A stretch of 22,031 bases of DNA from Magnetococcales bacterium. Its GTDB lineage: Bacteria; Pseudomonadota; Magnetococcia; Magnetococcales; JADFWU01. Position numbers and translations under genes: made by a program. Of the stretch, positions 14,107 through 22,031 are shown piece by piece (within the stretch, counting starts at the first letter, position 1; the number at the start of each line of letters is the position of its first letter). The notes below the pieces were generated by a model. The model was given only the letters and a program-made list of their open reading frames with translations. It searched no databases and had not been told where the DNA came from. The stretch covers positions 1 through 22,031 of the forward strand of contig JADFWU010000050.1 of the NCBI GenBank assembly GCA_015234045.1, written 5' to 3'.

Positions 14107-17100
14107 TCAGCCCACTCTGTTGAGCATACTATCAATTACCTTGATCAACTTTTTCTTGGTAATCGGCTTACTGAGAAACTCATCACACCCCGCATCACGC
14201 GCCCGCTGTGCATCCTCTGCCATTGCGTGGGCGGTTAAGGCAGCTACAGGCGTTCTTGGTAAATTGTTTTTCTGTTCATACTCCCGCAGTTTTCGCGTTG
14301 CGGTATAACCATCCATGCGCGGCATTTGGATATCCATCAGCACCAGATCAAAACGCTTGCTCGTCAGTTGATCCAACGCTTCCTGACCATCCCAGGCAAC
14401 GGTAATTGTATGCGGCGTGCTTTTCAGAAACACCTCAACCAGCAAGATATTATCTTCGGTATCATCCACCAATAGAATGGATGCACGCTCTGTTCCTTTT
14501 GGCCTGACTTGATCTTCGGAATGATACCGTAGGAAGGGTTCTCTTTTCGTCTGTTCCGAAGGTGGGTATGGGATAATCACATGGAATAGACTACCTTTGC
14601 CAATCTGACTGGTAACACCAATCTCTCCACCCATCAGATCAACAAGTTTTTTACAAATTGCCAAGCCCAATCCAGTACCACCATGACTGCGCGTAATACT
14701 CGCATCTACTTGAGCGAAATCCTGAAAAATATTCTCCATCTTCTCTTCAGGAATGCCAATACCGGTATCTTCGATCTCAACACGCAAGCTCTCTGCATGG
14801 TTGTGGCAAGCGCGCGCACGCAAAATGACACTGCCTCGTTGAGTAAATTTAATCGCATTGAATAGAAGATTAACCACAATCTGTTGAATTCTATGCGGAT
14901 CGCCAACCCCTTTTTTTGGCAGTGTCTCATCCACAACCATACTGAGTTTCAACCCCTTCTCAGCGGCTCGGACTTCCATCATATCCAAAGTGGACTGAAG
15001 CAACTTAGAGAGCCGGAAGGGTCGCTGTTCCAATTCAAGCTTGCCAGATTCCACTTTACTCAGATCCAGAATGCCATCAATCAATCCAAGCAGACCCTGC
15101 CCAGAGCGTTTGAACACCGTAACAAACTGGCGTTGTTCCTCATTGAGACTGGTTTCACCGAGCGCATCTGCCATGCCGAGAATGGCGTTCATCGGCGTGC
15201 GAATCTCATGACTCATGGTGGCCAAAAATCGGCTTTTGGCCAAATTACCAGCCTCAGCTGCTTCACGCCCCTGCTCTGCCTCTTTTCTGGCCTGTACAAG
15301 CTGCTCAGTACGGCGAGCAACCAGACTCTCCAAATGATCGCGGTGTTTTTTCAATTCCAATTGGTTTTTGATGCGTTGCCGGACGATCTCCGAATTAAAC
15401 GGCTTGGTAATATAATCCGTACCACCAAGATGGAATCCCCGCGCCTCATCCCCTACCTCTTTCTTGGCGGTAACAAAAATCACTGGAATACCTGCTGTTG
15501 CCGGATCATCCTTGAGCTGTTTGCACACCTCATAGCCATCAATAACCGGCATCATGATATCTAATAAAATGATATCCGGTTGAGGCTCTGTACGCGCCAA
15601 CTCCAAGGCCCGAACACCACCCAAAGCAATGATGCGGTCATAATCGGTCAGGATCTCACGCAACACATCCACATTACTGCGCTGATCATCCACGATGAGA
15701 ACCCGAGAACGACCTGTTGGCCTTTCTTCCTTGTCACTATTAGCCAACGCTGCAATGCCAAGATTGCGTTGCAATACTTGTAGTGCAACCAATGCCTCTT
15801 CAAAATTATAGAGTTGAACCTGTTGTTTAATCTCTTCCAAAATCGGCCGGCAGCCTTCCAATTCAACCTGTTCAAGCAACTCAGCCAACAGTGCTGAAGA
15901 CTCAAAATCATTGGCCTTAATATGGTCAATCACCGACTCAAAAAGCGTTGAGAACTGTTCTGGATTGTTTAGTGTTTCCGGTTTAGCACTGGAATCAATT
16001 GGGCTTCCAATATTTTCTTTTTTACTGTCACCCATAACTGCGATGAGAAATTGTTCCAACTTATGTTTCAAAGCGTTAACCAACGCCTGCTGTTGATTTT
16101 TCCGATTTTCATCACGTTGTGCATTACCAATCAAAGCCTGTTCCAGATCCCTTGCCGTCTGAAACAGCATACTGATACCCAATGCATCAGAACCTGTCTG
16201 AATGACATGGACCAAACGCGACAACTCCTCTCGCCCATCCAAACGCCAAAACTCACTGAGCTCTTTAATGGAATTCGTGTGTTCTCGAGCAAAGCGCAGC
16301 AGAAGTTTTTGGTACAGAAGTGTATTATCAGCAAACCGCTTCAAACGTGATTCAAGCTTGAGCTCCAACGTTTCATCAAACAAATCCAACACGATGCCTG
16401 GCTGATCAAAAGCCATCAGGCGGCGCTCTGCTGGAATTACTTTATCCAGCGAACCATAGAGCCGCTCTGTACGAATCGGCTTATCCAGAAAATAACTGAC
16501 CCCCAAATCGGCAAAGCGTTTTTTCTCCTCCGGTAAGGAGTGTGCAGTCATGGCAATAATCGGAAGATTCTTAGCACTCGGATCTTGCCGAATTTTTTCC
16601 GTGGTCTGGAAGCCATCCCACTCTGGCATCTGGATATCCATCAACACAGCATCAAAGGGCAGATATTTGATCAGAGCAAGCGCTTCTTTACCACTGGAGG
16701 CAGTCTCAACAACCAACCCGATCCGTTCCAACAATTCACGCGCAACTTGTTGATTGACAATATTATCATCTACCAATAAAATTCGGCATCCACCGATCCT
16801 AAGCCCGGTTTCACTCTCCTGTCCCAAAACTTTCTTCAGGCGCCGATCTGTTCCAGACCCCTTTGCATGTCCATCACCAGACAACGTTCGAATCAATCTA
16901 TGCATGGTGATGGGTTTATCAATTATTCCATCAATCCCTATCACTTCAGCTTCAGCACGCGCATCATCAATGCCGAAATCAATCATTAAAAATGTTGCAG
17001 GCGGTTGCACCGTTGGTGAATGCGCCGCAAGTGCAGCCTGCATTTCAATGATCGAAGAAACCCCCGACATGCCCGCCATATCCCAGTCGATGAGCGCCAA

Positions 17101-19173
17101 TACAAAGGGCTGTTTTTCTACAACGGCCTGAACTGTTTCCATGACAACGTCAGCACCGGAATTGACCGTGGTTGTTGACATACCTGCGGCTGTCAATATG
17201 GCTGACAAATGGTGGCACGAGTCCAGGTTATCATCAGCGATAAGAATGCGTTGACCACTCAAATCCGATGTTAATTCAGGATGCAGCCGACTGTTTAATC
17301 CATAATGCTCAACTATGATATTAAAGAAAAATTCACTGCCTTCACCCGGCGCACTCTCCGCCCAGATCCGACCATCCATCATATTGACCAATTTGCTGCA
17401 TATGGATAGACCCAACCCGGTTCCACCATATTTTCTGGTAGTAGAACCATCCGCCTGAACAAAAGGATCAAACAGCCGATCCAACGCCTCAGGTTCCACA
17501 CCGATACCCGTGTCACGTACTGAAAAGTCCAGATTGATCTTCTTGTTATTCTGCTGTTTTGGGCGCACCGTGACGACAATAGAACCGGTTTTGGTGAATT
17601 TAACCGCATTGCGAATCAAATTGATGAGAATCTGCTCAATCCGCATCACATCGCCAAACAGCACATCATCATAGTTCACTGGATCTATCCGCAATACCAG
17701 ATCAATGCGCTTATCTGATACCTGTCTACTGAACAGATCCGCCATCCGGTTCAGTAATTGGCCAAGATCAAACTTGACTGGATCAAGCTCCATCCGACCT
17801 ACTTCCATTTTGGAAAAGTCCAACAAATCATTGATAATACCCATCAATGATCGTGAAGCATTCTCTATCTTCTCCAGATAGTCCTGAATCTGAACCGGTG
17901 CATCCCGTTTCAACGCCAGGTCGGTAAAACCAAGCACCGCATTCATGGGCGTACGAATCTCATGACTCACATTGGCAATGAAATCGCTCTTGGCCCGGTT
18001 CGCTGACTCCGCTGCCGTCAATGTCTCTTCCAAGGACTTCATCAACTGTTTTCTAGCAGTAATATCTTGAATAAAAGCAATAAAATTAATACCCTCATCC
18101 TGAGCAACCACGGTCAGTGAGATTTGTAGATCAACTATTTTTCCATCAGCACGAAGCCCAGGAAGTTCCAACCGGCGCTGAAGTGTGACAGGTTCTTTCC
18201 ACTGTTTTTGAAAGCGTTCCATCGCCGCCTGATGCTGTTCCCGATAGCACTCTGGCACAATGAAATCAGCAATATTCTGTCCAAGGATATCCGCTTTTTT
18301 ATAGCCAAACAGCTCTTCTGCTGCTGGATTATAATTCAGAACTTTACCTTGCTGATCAATTGTAATGATGGCATCCAGCGCATGACTGAGAATGGATTGA
18401 TGATGAGAGAGCAGTTTGGCCGTCTCCCTATGCCGCTCAATGATCTCAATATTTTGATAAACACGGCACAACAGCTCTTCAGGCTGATAGGGTTTAACGA
18501 GAAAATCGTTGGCACCAGCCTTGATAAATTGAACAGCTATTTCTTGATTATCATTGGAAGAGAAGCCAATCAAAGCCACTTCGTTACGCGAGTACTGTGC
18601 CCGCATTTTTTTCGTCATGGCAATACCATTGACTTCTGGCATCTCATAGTCGGAAATGATCAAATGTATGTTCTGCTCATCCAGAATCTGCAAAGCCTGC
18701 GCACCATCAGCCGCTTCGTGAACCTGAAAGCCATAGCGCATCAGAAATCCCTGCAACGCCACACGCACACTGCGTGAATCATCCACCACCAATATATCAA
18801 TTTTCTTATTTCTACGAATGCGTTCAATGGAATGAATGACCGAATCAATCACTCCAATATTGTCCTTGATAAAGTAATCAAGCACGCCCCAACGCTGAAT
18901 TTTCTCTTGAAGGTTTTTATTAAACAAACCGGTTAGAACAATAACGGGAACATGGTTGGAAATGACCAAATCAACAATTTGACCGTCAGGTGCATCAGGT
19001 AGGTTCAGATCCAAAATTGCTAGAAAAAAATGCTCATGCTGATCAACAATCCGCTCACTGGCTTCAGCCATGGTCTTTGCGACCACAACCTGGATCTCCA
19101 AAGCACTCTGAATACGGCTTTGCAACAGCTGTGCAAAACTCCAAGAGTCCTCTACCAGAAGAATGGTATCCAT
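14107..19173 (-). CDS. Giant double-core hybrid histidine kinase
   Basis: 1688 residues with no membrane segment, so a cytoplasmic phosphorelay protein. Domains in order: REC1 (1-118, D55), REC2 (125-245, D175), PAS (250-372), HisKA (H404 in SHEIRTPMN) and HATPase (N522, DTGIG 554-558, GGTGLGLS 583-590), REC3 (642-765, D696), REC4 (797-915, D846), an HPt-like domain (about 940-1045, candidate H989), a helical segment (1070-1140), REC5 (1157-1275, D1205), coiled coil, second HisKA (H1322) and HATPase (N1439, D1469), REC6 (1565-1685, D1614). Both kinase cores and all six receivers keep their key residues. Most hybrid kinases have one core, so this may be a fusion of two neighbouring kinases. 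The ATG lies beside a 14-bp palindrome; the ribosome-binding site is weak. Confidence 0.93.
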   Translation of the reverse strand: MDTILLVEDSWSFAQLLQSRIQSALEIQVVVAKTMAEASERIVDQHEHFFLAILDLNLPDAPDGQIVDLVISNHVPVIVLTGLFNKNLQEKIQRWGVLDYFIKDNIGVIDSVIHSIERIRRNKKIDILVVDDSRSVRVALQGFLMRYGFQVHEAADGAQALQILDEQNIHLIISDYEMPEVNGIAMTKKMRAQYSRNEVALIGFSSNDNQEIAVQFIKAGANDFLVKPYQPEELLCRVYQNIEIIERHRETAKLLSHHQSILSHALDAIITIDQQGKVLNYNPAAEELFGYKKADILGQNIADFIVPECYREQHQAAMERFQKQWKEPVTLQRRLELPGLRADGKIVDLQISLTVVAQDEGINFIAFIQDITARKQLMKSLEETLTAAESANRAKSDFIANVSHEIRTPMNAVLGFTDLALKRDAPVQIQDYLEKIENASRSLMGIINDLLDFSKMEVGRMELDPVKFDLGQLLNRMADLFSRQVSDKRIDLVLRIDPVNYDDVLFGDVMRIEQILINLIRNAVKFTKTGSIVVTVRPKQQNNKKINLDFSVRDTGIGVEPEALDRLFDPFVQADGSTTRKYGGTGLGLSICSKLVNMMDGRIWAESAPGEGSEFFFNIIVEHYGLNSRLHPELTSDLSGQRILIADDNLDSCHHLSAILTAAGMSTTTVNSGADVVMETVQAVVEKQPFVLALIDWDMAGMSGVSSIIEMQAALAAHSPTVQPPATFLMIDFGIDDARAEAEVIGIDGIIDKPITMHRLIRTLSGDGHAKGSGTDRRLKKVLGQESETGLRIGGCRILLVDDNIVNQQVARELLERIGLVVETASSGKEALALIKYLPFDAVLMDIQMPEWDGFQTTEKIRQDPSAKNLPIIAMTAHSLPEEKKRFADLGVSYFLDKPIRTERLYGSLDKVIPAERRLMAFDQPGIVLDLFDETLELKLESRLKRFADNTLLYQKLLLRFAREHTNSIKELSEFWRLDGREELSRLVHVIQTGSDALGISMLFQTARDLEQALIGNAQRDENRKNQQQALVNALKHKLEQFLIAVMGDSKKENIGSPIDSSAKPETLNNPEQFSTLFESVIDHIKANDFESSALLAELLEQVELEGCRPILEEIKQQVQLYNFEEALVALQVLQRNLGIAALANSDKEERPTGRSRVLIVDDQRSNVDVLREILTDYDRIIALGGVRALELARTEPQPDIILLDIMMPVIDGYEVCKQLKDDPATAGIPVIFVTAKKEVGDEARGFHLGGTDYITKPFNSEIVRQRIKNQLELKKHRDHLESLVARRTEQLVQARKEAEQGREAAEAGNLAKSRFLATMSHEIRTPMNAILGMADALGETSLNEEQRQFVTVFKRSGQGLLGLIDGILDLSKVESGKLELEQRPFRLSKLLQSTLDMMEVRAAEKGLKLSMVVDETLPKKGVGDPHRIQQIVVNLLFNAIKFTQRGSVILRARACHNHAESLRVEIEDTGIGIPEEKMENIFQDFAQVDASITRSHGGTGLGLAICKKLVDLMGGEIGVTSQIGKGSLFHVIIPYPPSEQTKREPFLRYHSEDQVRPKGTERASILLVDDTEDNILLVEVFLKSTPHTITVAWDGQEALDQLTSKRFDLVLMDIQMPRMDGYTATRKLREYEQKNNLPRTPVAALTAHAMAEDAQRARDAGCDEFLSKPITKKKLIKVIDSMLNRVG

Positions 19174-19187
19174 CAGGTATTTACCTG
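19174..19187. promoter_or_regulatory. 14-bp palindrome abutting giant kinase start
   Basis: CAGGTATTTACCTG has perfect 6-bp arms around TT, directly next to the start codon of the kinase and including its only AGG-type ribosome-binding sequence. It could be an operator or a small hairpin limiting translation. Such a short palindrome could also be chance. Confidence 0.35.
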
Positions 19188-19446
19188 CTTTCTAAGCAAT
19201 TAATAAAACTGAGAGCCACAGAAAAAACCATAGGAGAATTAACGCCTCTTATAGCCTTCTGACACTAAGAAAGTCTACCAGTTCCACTCCCCTCATGATA
19301 GCGTTTCGAAATAGCTTTGCTGGAACATGCTTACCGAGTCTGACCATTCAGTTGTTTTTGTCAATTTTTCACATACATAAATATAAATTTTTATCATTGC
19401 AATAACCAAGATTAAGATTACATGATTTGGAAAATTGTTTACACAG

Positions 19447-19974
19447 ATGGAAGATAAACCACATAATGCGACTCTCAAGTGCTTTTCAAGTCATCGAAAA
19501 GAGCAACTCAAAGCCTTCACGGCTATTCACCGTGATGGTCTTTCAAAAGTGTCTGAAGCATTCGCCCATACAGTTAGTGGGCTATGGAGATTTCTCATGA
19601 GTGAAGCCATTGTCATCCCAGGGAAAAAAGAGTGGACTCCTGAAGCCATCATGGAAATGGGCAAGCAGTGGATTGATCCTTTGATACTCGAAAAAACCCA
19701 CCAGGAAGGTATACAGGTTGGTGAAAAACGCGGTGAAAGGCGTGGAGAGAAACGCGGTGAAAGGCGTGGAGAGAAACGTGGTGAAAAACGTGGTGAAAAA
19801 CGTGGAGTAAAAAAGGGTGAAGCCATGTTGCTTCTCCGTTTGCTTACGCACCGTTTTGGACCATTACCAGGCTGGACAACCGACAAAATTGATTCTGCCA
19901 ACCGCGTTACAATTGAACGATGGGCCGAGCGGGTTTTAGATGCAAAATCACTTGAACGCGTGTTTGCGGATTAA
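19447..19974 (+). CDS. DUF4351-type protein with GEKR repeat
   Basis: About 175 residues from the ATG at 19447; an in-frame TTG at 19435 adds four. The C-terminal part (LLLRLLTHRFGPLP...KIDSANRVTIERWAERVLDAKSLERVF) matches the DUF4351 domain, normally found at the tail of Rpn/PD-(D/E)XK nuclease-like, transposase-related proteins. The centre is a run of eight Gly-x-Lys/Arg-Arg/Lys tetrapeptides. The N-terminal 80 residues lack a visible PD-(D/E)XK catalytic core, and the protein is much shorter than full Rpn proteins (about 300). This points to a truncated or diverged member. Its stop codon overlaps the CheV-like gene's stop by 4 bases in convergent orientation. Confidence 0.7.
   Translation: MEDKPHNATLKCFSSHRKEQLKAFTAIHRDGLSKVSEAFAHTVSGLWRFLMSEAIVIPGKKEWTPEAIMEMGKQWIDPLILEKTHQEGIQVGEKRGERRGEKRGERRGEKRGEKRGEKRGVKKGEAMLLLRLLTHRFGPLPGWTTDKIDSANRVTIERWAERVLDAKSLERVFAD
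19720..19815 (+). repeat. 12-bp in-frame tandem repeat
   Basis: Eight 12-bp units encode GEKR, GERR, GEKR, GERR, GEKR, GEKR, GEKR, GVKK. The first four also form two near-identical 24-bp units. The strongly charged run is likely helical or disordered. Repeat number is liable to change by slippage without breaking the frame. Confidence 0.9.
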
Positions 19975-20936
19975 TCGAAATAGGCCCCTTTTGTTCTGGT
20001 TCCGCCTTGTTCTTCAACAATACCGAGACGCTCCATTACAAGACTGGCGATAACATCTGGTTGAAATTTTGGCACAAATCCATCGGCACCAACCGATTTA
20101 GCTTTACTGCTGTTCGCCTTGTTACTCATGGAACTATGTAGCAATAGCGGAATATCTTTCAAATCTGGGTTGGCTTTCACTTTTCTCGAGAAGGTGAACC
20201 CATCCATTCCCGGCATTTCAATATCGGAGATGATCAATACGATGGGTATTTCATCTTTTTGCAACGATTTAACAAGCGCTTGGTAAGCATGATCTCCTTC
20301 CTCAAACATAAGATGGGACACGCCGAGCTGATCCAAAGCATGTTTCATCATGCCTCTTGCAGCCTTTGAATCATCCAGCACCAGCACCCGCATTTCATCA
20401 AAATCTGAACCACGTGTTTTATCAATCAGATCCTGACTAATTTCTTCATCTAATCCAATCACTTCGGAGAGGATTTTTTCAATATCCAGAATCTGAATTG
20501 CTTCATCATTTTTGTCGTAAGCCAGCGCTGTTAGATAGCCCGTATCCTGGATAATACCACCCAATTTTTTCACGTGATCCCAACCAATACTCAACAGCAC
20601 ATTGGGCTGAGAGACCAGAAAACCTTGAGTTGTATTACTGTACTCGCATATTATTATATAACTTATAGTATTTTCTCGATCAACCGGAGTCAAACCCATG
20701 CTGAGGGACAGGTCAATGACGGTGACCATTTGGCCACGAAAGTCAAAGCCACCAAGAATCGCATGATGCGATTCTGGAATTTTGGTTATTTTCTCTGGTG
20801 CTTCTACGACTTCAATGATTTTAAATACATTAATGCCATATTGCTGGGAATCAGTCAGAAAGAAGGTAAGCATCTCCATCTGGTTGGAAAAAGCCAGATT
20901 GGCACGCCTATCAATCTCCTCCATAAAGGTATCCAT
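19971..20936 (-). CDS. cheV: CheV-like chemotaxis coupling protein (CheW-REC)
   Basis: 321 residues. An N-terminal CheW domain (about 18-165: FFLTDSQQYGINVFKIIEV, GGFDFRGQMVTVIDLS) should link chemoreceptors to CheA. A C-terminal receiver (about 182-308) has D188/D189, phospho-acceptor D238 in IISDIEMPGMDGF, S268 and K290. This two-domain order and length are those of CheV, thought to tune receptor-kinase coupling in adaptation. No cheA, cheY or receptor gene is in the window, so it is an isolated copy. The ATG at 20936 has a GGAGAG purine stretch upstream; a second ATG four codons in is possible. It converges with the DUF4351 gene with a 4-base overlap. Confidence 0.92.
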   Translation of the reverse strand: MDTFMEEIDRRANLAFSNQMEMLTFFLTDSQQYGINVFKIIEVVEAPEKITKIPESHHAILGGFDFRGQMVTVIDLSLSMGLTPVDRENTISYIIICEYSNTTQGFLVSQPNVLLSIGWDHVKKLGGIIQDTGYLTALAYDKNDEAIQILDIEKILSEVIGLDEEISQDLIDKTRGSDFDEMRVLVLDDSKAARGMMKHALDQLGVSHLMFEEGDHAYQALVKSLQKDEIPIVLIISDIEMPGMDGFTFSRKVKANPDLKDIPLLLHSSMSNKANSSKAKSVGADGFVPKFQPDVIASLVMERLGIVEEQGGTRTKGAYFD

Positions 20937-21130
20937 ACGCTCTCAGCTCTCCCCAATTTTCTACGTGGTTCTTTCAGATTGTCTGCCACATATATCATTA
21001 TGGTAATCACTTTGCCTGGGCACCATAAGATAGTGTGAAATCAATAGAGTATAGCACCAAAAAAAAGATAGATATAGAATGAAACACGATTGACTCACCA
21101 TCGCCTTCATCCCACAATCCATAGAGTTGA

Positions 21131-21160
21131 TGCAGGTCTTGCCAATTACCAAGACCTGCA
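21131..21160 (-). terminator. Strong hairpin, probable terminator
   Basis: TGCAGGTCTTG and CAAGACCTGCA form a perfect 11-bp stem with an 8-nt loop, about 27 bases after the stop codon of the PspA-like gene. The T tract on the minus strand is poor (TCAACTC); on the plus strand TTTATT follows. The position favours transcript-end function for the minus-strand gene. Confidence 0.6.
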
Positions 21161-21186
21161 TTTATTGATGTCGTTGAATACTCTAT

Positions 21187-21930
21187 TTACAGTCCGGCAA
21201 AAGGGTCATCCTGACTGGCTTTTTTAGCGTCACCACCGAGGATATCATCCAGCAAATCTTCATCGCCAGTGGCACCACGAGAAACGATTTCATCAGCGGA
21301 AAGGCTGGCAACCTGTGCGTTATGATCAGCACCATCGGCGGCGCGATTCATGGCATCCAAAGCGATTCCAATATTATCGAACCCACCTTCCATATTCGCT
21401 AACTCTTTGGCCTCTTGCTCACGCATTTTGGCCTGTTCTTCACGTAATGAAGCCTGTTCCATGCGATTTTTTGCATTTGCCAATTTAGATTCAATCTCGT
21501 TGCGACGCTGTTTCACGGTGTCATATAGCGCTTGAACCTGATCCAGAATTGCTTTGGCCTGAGCGTCTTCATTCAGTTCTCGTTCAATGTTAGTGCGGAT
21601 GTTATCCAGCGAACCACGAAGACGGCGTGCTTTTTCCATTGTTGAGGTATCTTCGGGATTGGCCTCAAAGCGAGATTTTAAAATCTGCATGGCTTGCAGG
21701 GTTTTTTGCTCTTTATCCTGCCAATCTTTGGTTTCCTGAAGATCCTTGTCAAACGCTTTTTGAGCTTTGACCAAGCGGCTACGTAGATCTGAAAGCTTGT
21801 TATCCATCATGGAGATTTGAGCCTGTGTAGCGGCTTCAGGATCCATTTTTGCCAAAGCGGCTGCACTGGCTTTTAATCCTTCTTCGATTTTTGCCTTACC
21901 AAAACTGCCAAAAAAGTCCAACAAACCCAT
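21187..21930 (-). CDS. PspA/IM30-like coiled-coil protein
   Basis: 247 residues, almost wholly helical with charged heptads from about 35 to 185, starting MGLLDFFGSFGKAK, which recalls the amphipathic N-terminus of PspA/IM30 proteins. Those proteins coat the inner face of the membrane and respond to envelope stress. The C-terminal 60 residues are acidic and Gly/Asp-rich, ending DDILGGDAKKASQDDPFAGL. There is no signal peptide or membrane span. The ATG has AGGAG eight bases upstream. The end of another minus-strand gene lies 47 bases upstream, so the two are probably one operon. Family assignment rests on shape more than on specific motifs, so it is moderate; a generic coiled-coil protein is the alternative. 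Confidence 0.6.
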   Translation of the reverse strand: MGLLDFFGSFGKAKIEEGLKASAAALAKMDPEAATQAQISMMDNKLSDLRSRLVKAQKAFDKDLQETKDWQDKEQKTLQAMQILKSRFEANPEDTSTMEKARRLRGSLDNIRTNIERELNEDAQAKAILDQVQALYDTVKQRRNEIESKLANAKNRMEQASLREEQAKMREQEAKELANMEGGFDNIGIALDAMNRAADGADHNAQVASLSADEIVSRGATGDEDLLDDILGGDAKKASQDDPFAGL

Positions 21931-21977
21931 GAGTTTTACTCCTGAAAAAAACGTCCAAAGATTTTGAGAATCCCAGT

Positions 21978-22031
21978 TTAATACTTTCGACAGACAGCTT
22001 TACGACCCGGAACCGGAATGCCGCCTTCAAT
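21978..22031 (-). CDS. 3' end of an unidentified gene (partial)
   Basis: Reading in from the right edge on the minus strand, one frame gives the 17 residues IEGGIPVPGRKAVCRKY followed by TAA at 21978-21980. The other two frames were not needed to explain it, and its place just upstream of a good ribosome-binding site for the PspA-like gene fits an operon partner. It is too short to identify. Confidence 0.5.
   Translation of the reverse strand: MEGGIPVPGRKAVCRKY

Noticed and set aside
19293-19478. 61-codon minus-strand frame with a hydrophobic stretch
   Set aside because: Lies in very AT-rich DNA, overlaps the start of the DUF4351 gene, and lacks a ribosome-binding site.

Overview
The window looks like a piece of chromosome from a Gram-negative, probably proteobacterial, motile organism with heavy investment in signal transduction. 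The Gram-negative call rests on a TonB-dependent outer-membrane receptor and a periplasmic YfiR-like protein. Motility is suggested by a CheV-type CheW-REC protein. No rRNA, tRNA, CRISPR array, prophage or transposase gene is visible. Genus-level placement is not possible from the sequence alone. The many hybrid kinases and a DUF4351 protein would fit a deep-branching or magnetococcus-like proteobacterium, but that is only a guess.

Layout: (1) 48-941, a DMT/EamA permease, convergent with (2) 1201-3102, a membrane GAF-GAF-HD-GYP c-di-GMP phosphodiesterase candidate with a TTG start. (3) 3103-3885, a long non-coding stretch with hairpins and a shortened repeat element. (4) 3886-6419, a tightly overlapping three-gene operon: YfiR-like periplasmic protein, NarX-type histidine kinase, NarL-type regulator. 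It is followed, after a gap holding a REP-like hairpin, by (5) a TonB-dependent receptor at 6806-8851. (6) 8957-10444 (minus), a TPR-sulfotransferase, and 10796-11302 (plus), a DUF1643 protein, divergent around a nested pair of repeat elements. (7) Two unrecognised proteins at 11347-12852 (minus) and 13268-14068 (plus). (8) 14107-19173 (minus), a 1688-residue hybrid kinase with two complete kinase cores and six receivers. (9) A DUF4351 protein with a Gly-Glu-Lys-Arg tetrapeptide repeat, overlapping tail-to-tail with a CheV-like protein, then a PspA-like coiled-coil protein and the last 17 codons of another gene at the right edge.

The clearest previously unexplained structure is a family of small non-autonomous elements, absent from the coding annotation. 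Full copies are exactly 157 bp, have imperfect terminal inverted repeats starting TAG and ending CTA, contain a 19-bp internal stem, and insert at TA. One copy (10571-10727) sits inside another (10463-10778): removing it plus one TA restores an outer copy of exactly 157 bp. A third copy (964-1120) sits at the centre of a 34-bp palindrome between two convergent genes. A fourth (3756-3838) has lost its internal hairpin and lies just upstream of the YfiR-like/kinase/regulator operon. This is the signature of a MITE moved by an IS630/Tc1-mariner-type transposase encoded elsewhere.

Functionally, the window combines an envelope-sensing module (YfiR-like protein, kinase, regulator, receptor), a c-di-GMP turnover enzyme, a chemotaxis coupling protein and a very large phosphorelay kinase. 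Physical links among these beyond the 3886-6419 operon are not shown by the sequence.
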